From DAIDKA01 sp963726995 (GTDB lineage Bacteria; Pseudomonadota; Gammaproteobacteria; Steroidobacterales; Steroidobacteraceae): 64,000 bases of DNA. This document shows positions 28,767 through 37,084 of this stretch, one piece after another. Made by a program: the position numbers and the translations under genes. Position 1 is the stretch's first letter. Each line of letters starts with the position of its first letter. The notes beneath the pieces were generated by a model. It was given only the letters and a program-made list of their open reading frames with translations, was not told where the DNA came from and did not search any database. Location: assembly GCA_963726995.1 (NCBI GenBank), contig CAVSEP010000006.1, forward strand, positions 310,001-374,000. Direction: 5' to 3'.

Positions 28767-29249
28767 ATGAGCAAGCTACTTCAATCGCTGGCGATCAGCG
28801 CCATGCTGGCCTTTGCATTGACGGCAGTCGCATCTGCCGCGAAAGCACCCGATCCGGCGATCGGCACCTGGAAATTGAATCTTGAGAAGTCCAAGTACGC
28901 AGCGGGCGCGGCCCCGAAATCCGAGACCCGGACCTATGCGGTGGCTCCGGGCGGCATCACGACGACGGTCACCGGTGTGGCCGCGGACGGCTCGGCAGTG
29001 TCCCAGTCAGCGACCCTGACCTATGACGGCAAGGACGATGCGTGGACGGGTTCCGCGACTTGGGACGCGGTATCGTTGAAGAAGATCAATGGCACCACCG
29101 TCAAGGCGGAACTGAAGAAGGACGGTAAGGTCGTCGGCCATTCGACCCGCACGATATCGGGCAAGGGCAAGGTGTTGACCCTGGTCTCGGCGATAAAGAC
29201 GGCCAAAGGCGGCACGACCCACCAGACCGCTGTCTACGACAAGCAGTAG
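28767..29249 (+). CDS. Secreted beta-rich protein of unknown function
   Basis: The 160-residue protein has a clear signal peptide (cleavage near ASA-AK) and an AGGGGA ribosome-binding site. The mature protein begins DPAIGTWKLNLEKSKY and consists of alternating strands such as TTTVTGVAADGS and AELKKDGKVVGHSTRTISG, lipocalin-like in feel. It is small and lysine-rich. Similar GTWKLN-starting secreted proteins are frequent in acidobacteria and gammaproteobacteria, but I know of no assigned function. It stands alone, 132 bp before the sigma-factor gene. Confidence 0.75.
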   Translation: MSKLLQSLAISAMLAFALTAVASAAKAPDPAIGTWKLNLEKSKYAAGAAPKSETRTYAVAPGGITTTVTGVAADGSAVSQSATLTYDGKDDAWTGSATWDAVSLKKINGTTVKAELKKDGKVVGHSTRTISGKGKVLTLVSAIKTAKGGTTHQTAVYDKQ

Positions 29250-29381
29250 GCAACTGCGGCGGCGGAGCGCGCGGCGATAGCGTGCTTCCGCTTCCCGACC
29301 GAGGATGCCCGCCGACCGGCAACGCAAAACGGCGGCGCGACCGAAGATCTTGTCAGAGTTGCGCGGCAACGGCGACTAACT

Positions 29382-29945
29382 ATGGCTATGGAAGCCGTAC
29401 CTGACATTCCTACCAGCGAGCCGGATCAAGACACGCTGTACGCGCAGGCCGCGGCACAATTTGGTGCATCGCTGGCGCGGCTCGCAACCGCATATGAAGT
29501 CGACCGCTCCCGCCAGCAGGATCTCCTGCAGGACATCCACGTTGCGCTCTGGCGCAGTCTAGCCACTTTCAAAGGTCAATGTTCGCTGCGAACCTGGGTG
29601 TACCGCATCGCGCACAACACCGCGGCAACCTACGTCCGCGCGCGGGTTCGAATGCGGCGCGTCAAGGCTGTCAGCCTGGAAGAGTTGGATGAAGAGATCA
29701 GCCACCCTGACTCTGAAGGCCTGATCGACCATGCGGTCATTCTCGAGAAGTTGCGGGCTCTGATCCGGCGACTCAAGCCCATAGACCAGGAAGTGTTCCT
29801 GCTCTATCTGGAGGGAGTGGATGCCGGCGGAATTGCTGAAATCGTCGGTATCTCAGCTGGCAACGTCGCTCAGAAGATTCACCGCGCCAAGAAGTTCCTG
29901 CAACTACGGTTTCAGACAGGAGATCATCATGACCAAGGTGGATGA
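29382..29945 (+). CDS. RNA polymerase sigma factor, sigma-70/ECF family
   Basis: The 187-residue protein has region 2 at about 40-95 (QDLLQDIHVALWRSLATFKG, SLRTWVYRIAHNTAATYVR) and region 4 at about 125-180 (RLKPIDQEVFLLYLEGVDAGGIAEIVGIS, NVAQKIHRAKKFL). It lacks region 3, as ECF factors do. The downstream membrane protein overlaps its 3' end by 17 bp, which suggests a sigma/anti-sigma-like pair although no zinc-type anti-sigma motif is present downstream. Target promoters cannot be identified from this window. Confidence 0.9.
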   Translation: MAMEAVPDIPTSEPDQDTLYAQAAAQFGASLARLATAYEVDRSRQQDLLQDIHVALWRSLATFKGQCSLRTWVYRIAHNTAATYVRARVRMRRVKAVSLEELDEEISHPDSEGLIDHAVILEKLRALIRRLKPIDQEVFLLYLEGVDAGGIAEIVGISAGNVAQKIHRAKKFLQLRFQTGDHHDQGG

Positions 29946-30513
29946 AGACCAGATCCCGTCGATCTGGAGACTGCAGCCTGTTCCGAAGGTGGCAATGACG
30001 CCGGAACTGATTCGCGCCCGGGCAGTGCGGTTTGACCGCCAGATACGCAGTCGGATCCGAATCGATATCCTGTCGTCCTTGGGCCTCGTGATCTGCCTTG
30101 GCGTCGCTGCAGTGATGAAGGAAGGGGTGGTTCTGCGCGCTGGACTGTTGCTGTTGGCCGCATGGGCATTGGCCGGCGTGTTCCTCACCCGCGTGGTCGG
30201 AATGCCAGACCGCTTTCCGGGAGAGCCAAGTGCCTCCACCGCCTGGTATATCCGTCATCTGGAACGCCAGCGCGACTATATGCTCTCGGCTCCCTGGGGG
30301 ATGGGGCTGGCTCTTCCCGGCTTAGCCCTGATTTTGATCGGCTACTCAACACCCCCCGGGGTCGTACCCTGGCAGCACTCGCTGGTTCTCGGCGGAGTCT
30401 TCCTGTTCGTGTATTTCGCGTCCGTCATCTACTGCAAAGTGATTGCCAGCCGATGGCAGCAGGAAATCCACTCGCTGCAGTCTTTGAAGGGGCCGCGGGA
30501 TGGCCCGTCATGA
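29929..30513 (+). CDS. Inner-membrane protein coupled to the ECF sigma factor
   Basis: The 194-residue protein is preceded by AGGAG and starts inside the sigma gene. It has a cytoplasmic N-terminus of about 45 residues (DEDQIPSIWRLQPVPKVAMT) that could dock a sigma factor. Four hydrophobic segments follow (about 47-65, 68-88, 125-145 and 152-172), and the short C-terminal tail carries a basic/Gln-rich stretch. There is no HxxxCxxC zinc motif, so it is not a ZAS-type anti-sigma. Its overlap with the sigma gene argues for a regulatory partner. An alternative is an unrelated membrane protein that is merely co-expressed. Confidence 0.75.
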   Translation: MTKVDEDQIPSIWRLQPVPKVAMTPELIRARAVRFDRQIRSRIRIDILSSLGLVICLGVAAVMKEGVVLRAGLLLLAAWALAGVFLTRVVGMPDRFPGEPSASTAWYIRHLERQRDYMLSAPWGMGLALPGLALILIGYSTPPGVVPWQHSLVLGGVFLFVYFASVIYCKVIASRWQQEIHSLQSLKGPRDGPS

Positions 30514-30529
30514 ATTTGGAGCCTGGCAT

Positions 30530-30919
30530 TCAACTCGCGCTGCCCTTCATTCCGGTAACTGTCGCGATACCGGCGAACGTCATCAGCAATGACCCGAACA
30601 GATGCAGGGTCACAGTGGCAAATGCCCACAGGATGCGATCCTGGCGCAGCATGTTGACCACTTCCCCCGAAAAGCTCGAAAAGGTGGTGAGACCTCCACA
30701 AAACCCGGTGATGACCAGCAGCCGCCACTCCGGCGCCAGGTTGGTGTTCAGCGCAAAGAACGCCAGCGCGACGCCGACGATATAGCCGCCCGCCAGATTT
30801 GAGGTCAGAGTGCCCAGTGGAATGACCGAGCCCGTTCCCGAGAACCAGTTGGCCAGAAACCAGCGCAGCAGGCACCCCAGGCCGCCACCGACAACCACCG
30901 CCGCTACCGATCGCCACAT
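30530..30919 (-). CDS. crcB: Fluoride efflux channel CrcB/Fluc
   Basis: The 129-residue protein has four transmembrane helices and forms a dual-topology dimeric fluoride channel. Visible hallmarks are GGGLGCLLRWFLANW near the N-terminus, GTLTSNLAGGYIVG in helix 2 with the conserved Asn, and GFCGGLTTFSSFSGEV in helix 3 with the TTFSSF break and phenylalanine track. GGAG lies upstream of ATG 30917-30919; longer starts are not supported. It is transcribed on the minus strand and converges with the sigma-partner gene. Confidence 0.95.
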   Translation of the reverse strand: MWRSVAAVVVGGGLGCLLRWFLANWFSGTGSVIPLGTLTSNLAGGYIVGVALAFFALNTNLAPEWRLLVITGFCGGLTTFSSFSGEVVNMLRQDRILWAFATVTLHLFGSLLMTFAGIATVTGMKGSAS

Positions 30920-30971
30920 AATTCGATCTCCCGCCAACCCCAATGCCGACCGCCGGATAGCATAGCCTTGC

Positions 30972-31628
30972 TCAGGCCTGTGATGGAAAACCTTCCACGG
31001 CGCCGCACTCCAGCGCCACATCGAGCAATTCTATGTCGGTGGTCACACCCAGCTTCTGCCGGATCACGGAGTGGTTGTTGGCCACGGTCTTGGTGCTCAG
31101 GTTCAGCAGCTGCGCGATATCCTCGTGATTCTTGCCGCTGGCGATCATGCGGAAGATGTCGAACTCGCGCACCGACAGCCCCAGGGTAGGCGAAGCCCGG
31201 GTATCGGCGGCGACGCGTTCAAGTCCTTGCCGCACGTCGGGACTCAAAGCCACCGCGCCGTCCAGGACGCTGCGCACCGCATCCACCATCAGCTGCGGAT
31301 CGCTGCCCTTGGTCACATAGCCATTGGCGCCGGCACGCAATGCGTGGGTCGCAAATGCGACGGTGTCGTGCATGCTGAACACCAACACCGGCAGCAGTGG
31401 CCAGCGCAGCTTGAAGCGTCGCAGGCTCGACAGACCGCCCAGCCCGGGCATGCTCAGGTCCAGCAGCACGATGTCCGGCGAGATCCTCTGCAGCAGGGCA
31501 TAGGCCTCCTCGCCCGAGGCTGCCTCACCGATGACCGAGTAGCCGGGCTCCTGCTCGAGGAAGCGCCGATACCCCGCCCGCACCACCGCGTGGTCATCCA
31601 CCAGCACGATGCGCACCTCACCGCCCAT
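30972..31628 (-). CDS. NarL/LuxR-type response regulator
   Basis: The 218-residue protein has a receiver domain (about 1-120) with the acidic pair in VLVDDH, phosphoacceptor Asp in DIVLLDLSMPG and Lys in YVTKGSD. A C-terminal LuxR helix-turn-helix follows (LSVREFDIFRMIASGKNHEDIAQLLNLSTKTVANN). The start at ATG 31626-31628 has GGAG 6 nt away. It overlaps the histidine kinase stop by 11 bp, so the two are translationally coupled and form a cognate pair. The effector region resembles UhpA and NarL. Target genes unknown. Confidence 0.93.
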   Translation of the reverse strand: MGGEVRIVLVDDHAVVRAGYRRFLEQEPGYSVIGEAASGEEAYALLQRISPDIVLLDLSMPGLGGLSSLRRFKLRWPLLPVLVFSMHDTVAFATHALRAGANGYVTKGSDPQLMVDAVRSVLDGAVALSPDVRQGLERVAADTRASPTLGLSVREFDIFRMIASGKNHEDIAQLLNLSTKTVANNHSVIRQKLGVTTDIELLDVALECGAVEGFPSQA

Positions 31629-32955
31629 CTTCCACTCCAATCGGCATCGACGCGCTCAGCAGCATGCCGCCAAGGGGCTCCCATAGTAGCTGCAGCGTGC
31701 CGCCCTGCGCCTCTACCCGCTCGCGCATGCCGTCCAGACCGGTGCCGTCGGTTGGCTCGGGCGCGCTCCCCGGAGCCACATCGGATTCGCTGACGCGCAA
31801 CTGGACCTGCGCTCCCGTCACCTGAACCCGGATGGCAATGACCCGCGCCCGCGAGTGGCGCACGGCGTTGGTCAGGCACTCCTGGAGCAGCCGGTAGAGG
31901 GTGATATTGAGATCGGCCGACAGGGTGTCCACCGGCCCTTCGAATTCCAGTGAGCAGCTGAAGCGCTCGGCCATGCGTGCCTGCCAGCCGCCCACCAGGT
32001 CTTCAAGCGCGCCCCGCAGGCCCACGGTCTCCAGTTCATGCGGGCGCAGTCGGTTGAGCATGCTGCGGGTCAGCGCCATGATGCTGTCGACGACTTCGCC
32101 GACGCCGCGCGCGCAGGCGACGACGCCGGGCAACACGCCCCGGGCCTCCCGCTCCATGAAGGCCGCGTCGACTTTGATGGCGGTCAGGCACTGGCCCAGC
32201 TCATCGTGCAACTCGCGGGCGAGGCGCCGGCGCTCCTCCTCCTCGACCGCGATCAGCCGCTGACTCAGCGTGCGACGCTGCGCCGCGGCCGACTGCAGCG
32301 CTGCGGCACAGTGATTGAAGCTGTCCGAAATGTCATCCAGATCCTTGACCCGAAAACGCGGCAGCCGCGTCGCGAGCGCCCCGGCCTGCAGTTGCGACAG
32401 CGCCGCCTGTATCTGTCCGACCGGGCGCAGTCCGCGGCGAACCATGAAGTACACCGCGCCCGCCATGGCCAGAATCACCATCACCAGCAGCAGCAGGTCC
32501 GATTCCGCCCGCTCCTCGATTTCGCTCAACTCCGAGCGGGGATTGGCGCTGACGCGCAGTGCGCCGAGGCTGCCGCTCGACCAGGTGAGGGGATAGCTCA
32601 GGTGGATCCGCTCGCCGCCATCGGCGAGTTCACCGGCCAGCCAGCCGCCCTGGGCGGCATCCAGGGCGGTCGCGGCAACTGGACGGCCCATCGCATCCTG
32701 CAGGGTGATGCGGACATGTCGCAGGGGCTGCGACTCGCGCACCGCCGAGGCGGCTGCGGCCAGCGCCGCCGCGGCATCCGGCGCCGCGCGGATCCGGTCC
32801 TCGACATTGACCAGCAAGGTGGTGAGCTGCAGCGTCGCCTCGGTCTCCCGGTTCACGTCCGAGCGCACCGAGTCCAGTGGTAGCAGCACGCTGAGCAGCA
32901 GTGCCGCCAGCGTCACTGCCGCGATGCCCAACAGCAACCGGGTGTGCAGATACAT
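31618..32955 (-). CDS. NarX/UhpB-type sensor histidine kinase (HisKA_3)
   Basis: The 445-residue protein starts at ATG 32953-32955 with GGAGGA 6 nt upstream. It has TM1 at about 5-28, a periplasmic sensor of about 125 residues, TM2 at about 155-175 and HAMP. The HisKA_3 dimerisation box has phosphoacceptor His in RRLARELHDELGQCLT. The ATPase domain has the N-box ECLTNAVRHSRA and a GTGLDGMRER G2 box. The segment where the DxGxG G1 box is expected reads ESDVAPG, so nucleotide binding may be altered. It is coupled to the response regulator at 30972. Confidence 0.92.
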   Translation of the reverse strand: MYLHTRLLLGIAAVTLAALLLSVLLPLDSVRSDVNRETEATLQLTTLLVNVEDRIRAAPDAAAALAAAASAVRESQPLRHVRITLQDAMGRPVAATALDAAQGGWLAGELADGGERIHLSYPLTWSSGSLGALRVSANPRSELSEIEERAESDLLLLVMVILAMAGAVYFMVRRGLRPVGQIQAALSQLQAGALATRLPRFRVKDLDDISDSFNHCAAALQSAAAQRRTLSQRLIAVEEEERRRLARELHDELGQCLTAIKVDAAFMEREARGVLPGVVACARGVGEVVDSIMALTRSMLNRLRPHELETVGLRGALEDLVGGWQARMAERFSCSLEFEGPVDTLSADLNITLYRLLQECLTNAVRHSRARVIAIRVQVTGAQVQLRVSESDVAPGSAPEPTDGTGLDGMRERVEAQGGTLQLLWEPLGGMLLSASMPIGVEDGR

Positions 32956-33086
32956 GTCAGTCCTCCGCCGTGCCGCAAAGGGCCAGGCTTCGCCGCGGAG
33001 CCTAGCGCGCCCGGGAGCGACGCGCGACTCAGGCTGGTGCGCTACACTGATTGACGAGTCATCCCTTAGGACTGCAGGGGGCAATC

Positions 33087-34460
33087 ATGGCCGCGAAGAA
33101 CAAGATCCGGTCTTTCACTCTTGCTGCGCTCGTCTTTGCGAGCGGCGGGTTCGGCACCACCGCCGCGGCGGCCTCGGGCTGCGATCGTGCCTGCCTCAAA
33201 TCAATGCTCGATGGCTACCTGGCCGCGGTGGTCAAACACGAACCGGCCGCGGCGTCGCTGGCTGCAAGCTATCGGCACACCGAGAACGCCATCAATGTGC
33301 CGCTGGGCAAGGGCGTATGGCAAAGCATCACGGCGCTGGGGCAGGTGCAGCGCCGCTACCTGGATCCGGTCAGCGGCCAGGCGGCCTACTATGGCATCGT
33401 CGCGGAGGGCGATCAGCTGGCCGTGGTGACGGCACGACTTCGAATCGAGAACCGGTCGATCACCGAGGCGGAGTGGTACATCGATCGTGAGTCGGATCCT
33501 GGCCTGCCGACCGCGACCCCGCCGAGCGCCTGGAATCCGCAAAGTCTCAGCGCCACGCCGCCCCCCGAGCGGGTACTCCCGGTTGCCAAACGACTGCCGC
33601 GCGACACCATGATCGCCATCGTCAACAGTTACTTCGATGGCATCACTTCCCATGACGGCAGCGTGGTGCGGGCCCACGCCGGCTGCAATCGCTATGAGAA
33701 CGGCACCCGTGTCACCGGACGGCGCGGCGGCGTCAATGATGACTGTGTTTCGGGATTCGCAAATTTCAATCTGGCCAACGTGGCCGCGCGCCGCGTGGCG
33801 TTCGTCGATGAGGAGGCCGGAGTGGTCCTGGGGATGGCGGTATTCATCCGCCGCCCCGGCGCGACCCTGCCCCGCAATGCCTTCAGCGAATGGTTCTGGA
33901 TCGAAGACGGCAAGATCCGCAATATCTGGACCGCGATGTACTACCCGGGACCTGAGCGGCCGGTGCCGAACTGGCCACCCTTCGACGGCAACTTCCCCTT
34001 GCCGGTGTTCGCGACCAATCCCGCGGGGCCGCCGACCGCGTCAGTCTCCTACGCCGCGGATCTTGCGGCCATCTCGGCGTTCAACGTGAAGTACCTGAAG
34101 GCCATCAATGACGGGAATATCGCCGCCCTGGGCAACCTCACCGACGAGGATCACATCGCACTCACCCCGGGGAGCGCGCCGCTGGTGGGCAAGGCGGCCA
34201 ATCTCGCGGCTAATGGCAGGGCCTACCAGCAGTTCAACATCGAGGAGCACTGGACCCCGCTGGAAACCGTCATCGACGGCAACCTGGCCTATCAGCGCGG
34301 CAGCTTCACGGTGGTCGCCACCCCGAAGGCCGCAGGCTCGGGTACGGCGCGCTCGGTCAGCGGCAGTTTCCTGCGGATCTACCGCCGCCAGCCGGACGGG
34401 TCCTGGATCATGACCCGTGACATGTTCAACACGGGGCCGCCGGACGGCCCCGCGCATTGA
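33087..34460 (+). CDS. Secreted DUF8021-like protein with extra C-terminal NTF2-like domain
   Basis: The 457-residue protein has a signal peptide (cleavage near AAA-AS). The mature part begins GCDRACLKSMLDGYLAAVV, with GKGVWQSI, and a second half with AGCNRYENG. These match the protein at 13756-14781. About 120 extra C-terminal residues (AFNVKYLKAINDGNIAALGN, then GSFLRIYRRQPDGSWIMTRD) have a DUF4440/SnoaL-like pattern. The ATG at 33087 follows a GGGGG stretch. It is convergent with the TonB receptor, with stops 1 bp apart. Function unknown. Confidence 0.72.
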   Translation: MAAKNKIRSFTLAALVFASGGFGTTAAAASGCDRACLKSMLDGYLAAVVKHEPAAASLAASYRHTENAINVPLGKGVWQSITALGQVQRRYLDPVSGQAAYYGIVAEGDQLAVVTARLRIENRSITEAEWYIDRESDPGLPTATPPSAWNPQSLSATPPPERVLPVAKRLPRDTMIAIVNSYFDGITSHDGSVVRAHAGCNRYENGTRVTGRRGGVNDDCVSGFANFNLANVAARRVAFVDEEAGVVLGMAVFIRRPGATLPRNAFSEWFWIEDGKIRNIWTAMYYPGPERPVPNWPPFDGNFPLPVFATNPAGPPTASVSYAADLAAISAFNVKYLKAINDGNIAALGNLTDEDHIALTPGSAPLVGKAANLAANGRAYQQFNIEEHWTPLETVIDGNLAYQRGSFTVVATPKAAGSGTARSVSGSFLRIYRRQPDGSWIMTRDMFNTGPPDGPAH

Positions 34461-36911
34461 TCAGTTGAAGTTGCGCTTGAACGTGACGCCCCACTCCATC
34501 GGCGGGGCGGGATTGCCCTGCTCGCGTCCGAAGAAGCCGATCAGGCTGAGTTTCCCGTAGAAGTACTGCACGCCGGTGAGATTGCGACCCCAGGCCGCGA
34601 TCTCCCACTTCTTGCCCGCGGGCTCCCAGGTCAGGCGGGCATTGAGCAGGCCATAGCCGCCCTGGGACCCCGATCCGCACCCCGCCGGACCGGTCTGCGT
34701 GGAGCAGCCGTCGTTGGTGACGAAGTAGATCTTCGATTGATAGGTCCAGTCCAGTCGCGGCGTCACCGAGCCGCCCGCGACCGGGAATCCGTACTGCAGC
34801 CCCACGGCGCTGGTGAACTTCGGCGTGCGCGGCGAGTAACAGGTCTCACCATTGCAATTGCTGCCGGTGAACAGCAGCGCATTGCCGCCATTGGACAGCA
34901 ACAGATAGTTCACGTAGCCAAATGACGCATCGACCCGCAGTCCCTCGACGGGCTCGGCCTGCAGTTCGCCCTCCAGGCCCCAGATCCTCGCCGTGCCGGC
35001 ATTTTCCTCGCGGAACCAGTTGACGCCCAGCGCATCGAGCTGCTGCGCAAAGGTCTGCTGATCCAGGTAGCGCGAGTAGAAGAAGTCGGCGTTGAAGCGA
35101 ACCGTACGGTTCAGGAACTCGGATTTCTCGCCGACCTCGGCGGTCTTCAGGAACTCGGGCCGGAAAGGCGCGGTCTGCAGGGCATCCGACGGACGCGGAC
35201 TGAAGCCGCCGCCCTTGAAACCCGTGGAGTAGCGCACGTAGGTCATCAGGTCGGGTGACCACTGGTAGTTCAAGGACAGATCATAGTCGGTGTGGGAGGC
35301 CGAGGTCGGCACGTACTGCCCGTTGACGTTGATGAACGGGCCACCGTATGGGTCGAAGTTGGTAATGGTGATGGTCGCGTTCTTCTTGTCGGAGGTGTAG
35401 CGCGCACCGCCCGTGACCGAGAACGCGTCGTTGAAGTGCCAGACGCCATGCGCGAACAACGCCCAGTTCTTGGTGGTCTGGGACACGTAGTTGTCCTGCT
35501 CATGAATGCAGACGACGGGGTTCAGCGCAGTGCACGGATAAAGCACGTCGTAGCCGCGATCCGAGTCATTGGCACTGTAGTAGAAGGCGCCGGTGGCCCA
35601 GTCCAGCGGACCGGACTTGCCCGTCAGGGTCACCTCTTCGGTGAACTGCTGGTGGAAGGCATCGTCGTAGGTCGAATTCTCCGACAGCGGGCTGCCATCC
35701 GAATCGCGGCCGTACTGGTTGCGGAACTCACGGAACGCCGTCACCGCCTTCAGGTTCAGGTCATCGCCGAGCTTCCAGTCCAGGGTGCCCGCCAGGCCCC
35801 AGTGGTTCAAGTCGTTCACGTTCGGCACATTGCGCCCCGAGATGGGGTCGGTGCCGTACTCCGAGTAGCCCGAATAGATGCTGTTGGTGACGAACCGGCT
35901 GTCGTAGGAAATGGGCTTGCCGACGTAGGCGGCGGGACCCGCGGTGGGGGTTCCCAGTCCGGCATAGGTCAGCGCGCCCCAGGCCGCGTTGAGGCCATTG
36001 GTGCCGTCGATGACGGTGTACTTGTCCGCCGGACCTTCCTGGTTCTGCACCGTGATGTCCGCGTTCAGGTTGAACTCGACACCGGGCCCCAGCAGGAAGC
36101 GGAAGGCCGCGCGACCCGACTGCACGTTCTCATCGCCTTCGGTACCGGTGAGACAATTGGAGCCGGGCGCAATCGCCGGCTGCATGCTGCCCAGGCTTCC
36201 CGCGCCGTTGACGCAGACATAGTCGAAGTTCTTGAAGTAACCGTCCGCCTTCTTGCTCGAGAAGGAGAAGCGCGCATTGAGGAAGCCGTCCACCAGCGAC
36301 ACATCGGCCATGCCACGGGCCTCGAGACGATTGAACTTACCGTACGTGACGCTCGCGGAGCCGGTGTTGTCGCCCTGCGGTTTCACCGATATCAGGCGTA
36401 CCGTGCCGCCCTCGGCATTCTTGCCGAACAGGGTGCCCTGGGGGCCGCGCAGGATTTCCACTCTCTCCAGATCCAGCAAATCGAAGATGGAGCCCTGCGG
36501 GCGTCCGATGTAGACATCATCTACATAGATCGGTACGCCGGGCTCAAAGGACAGAATGTTGTCGCCCAGTCCGACGCCGCGGATGAAAGCCGCCATGGTC
36601 GAGCCCCAGCCGGCGCCGAGGGGGGCGATCACGGCATTGGGAACATAGGCCCCCACGTCCGAGATATTGTCCAGGTTGCGTGCTTCGAGGGAGGCGGCGG
36701 TGATCGCCGTGATCGCAATGGGCGTGGTCTGCAGGTTCTCGCTGCGGCGCTGCGCCGAAACTACGACCTCTTCGAGTTGCTCCGGCGGCTGATCGGTCGC
36801 CGCCGCTTGTTGGGCCAGCGCGACAGGCGCTGAGGCTGAGCCCATGAGGCCTGAGAGCAGCAATAGCGGGAGCTTTCGCGGATGCGGAACTGCACGGGCT
36901 GGAATCATCAT
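34461..36911 (-). CDS. TonB-dependent outer-membrane receptor
   Basis: The 816-residue protein has a signal peptide and a TonB-box-like segment (EEVVVSAQRR). The plug domain is about 55-170: NLQTTPIAITAITAASLEAR, then VEILRGPQGTLFGKNAEGGT. The 22-strand barrel contains WDFVT-type aromatic strands and periplasmic turns such as YVRYSTGFKGGGFSPRP. This iron-complex-receptor-like group often imports organic substrates in aromatic- and steroid-degrading bacteria. It ends FKRNFN rather than with a terminal Phe. It is divergent from the LysR gene, which may control it. Substrate unknown. Confidence 0.93.
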   Translation of the reverse strand: MMIPARAVPHPRKLPLLLLSGLMGSASAPVALAQQAAATDQPPEQLEEVVVSAQRRSENLQTTPIAITAITAASLEARNLDNISDVGAYVPNAVIAPLGAGWGSTMAAFIRGVGLGDNILSFEPGVPIYVDDVYIGRPQGSIFDLLDLERVEILRGPQGTLFGKNAEGGTVRLISVKPQGDNTGSASVTYGKFNRLEARGMADVSLVDGFLNARFSFSSKKADGYFKNFDYVCVNGAGSLGSMQPAIAPGSNCLTGTEGDENVQSGRAAFRFLLGPGVEFNLNADITVQNQEGPADKYTVIDGTNGLNAAWGALTYAGLGTPTAGPAAYVGKPISYDSRFVTNSIYSGYSEYGTDPISGRNVPNVNDLNHWGLAGTLDWKLGDDLNLKAVTAFREFRNQYGRDSDGSPLSENSTYDDAFHQQFTEEVTLTGKSGPLDWATGAFYYSANDSDRGYDVLYPCTALNPVVCIHEQDNYVSQTTKNWALFAHGVWHFNDAFSVTGGARYTSDKKNATITITNFDPYGGPFINVNGQYVPTSASHTDYDLSLNYQWSPDLMTYVRYSTGFKGGGFSPRPSDALQTAPFRPEFLKTAEVGEKSEFLNRTVRFNADFFYSRYLDQQTFAQQLDALGVNWFREENAGTARIWGLEGELQAEPVEGLRVDASFGYVNYLLLSNGGNALLFTGSNCNGETCYSPRTPKFTSAVGLQYGFPVAGGSVTPRLDWTYQSKIYFVTNDGCSTQTGPAGCGSGSQGGYGLLNARLTWEPAGKKWEIAAWGRNLTGVQYFYGKLSLIGFFGREQGNPAPPMEWGVTFKRNFN

Positions 36912-36977
36912 GAGAAATTGTCCCCTCTATCGAATCGCCATCAATTCTTGTGCCGCGACAAGCGACCAACCTTGCCA

Positions 36978-37001
36978 CGATGGTAAAAAAAGGTACCATC
37001 G
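36978..37001. promoter_or_regulatory. Inverted repeat between TonB receptor and LysR regulator
   Basis: CGATGGTA (36978-36985) and TACCATCG (36994-37001) are perfect 8-bp arms around an A-rich 8-bp spacer, in the divergent intergenic region. The position suits a LysR-type binding site. A short hairpin in a leader RNA is the alternative. Confidence 0.5.
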
Positions 37002-37084
37002 ATGCCCGCCGGGTAGAACGCTGCATATCGCGCGATCAGTTTTCGGAAATTCAGAAAATAGACCCGGCATCGACCGGTTGTTGC

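Noticed and set aside
30920..30985. Fluoride riboswitch upstream of crcB
   Set aside because: I looked for the conserved crcB-motif pattern in the leader on the minus strand and did not find the expected pseudoknot segments. The leader is also short.
35292..36833. A 513-codon plus-strand open frame opposite the TonB receptor
   Set aside because: It lies entirely within the receptor gene and has no domain pattern.
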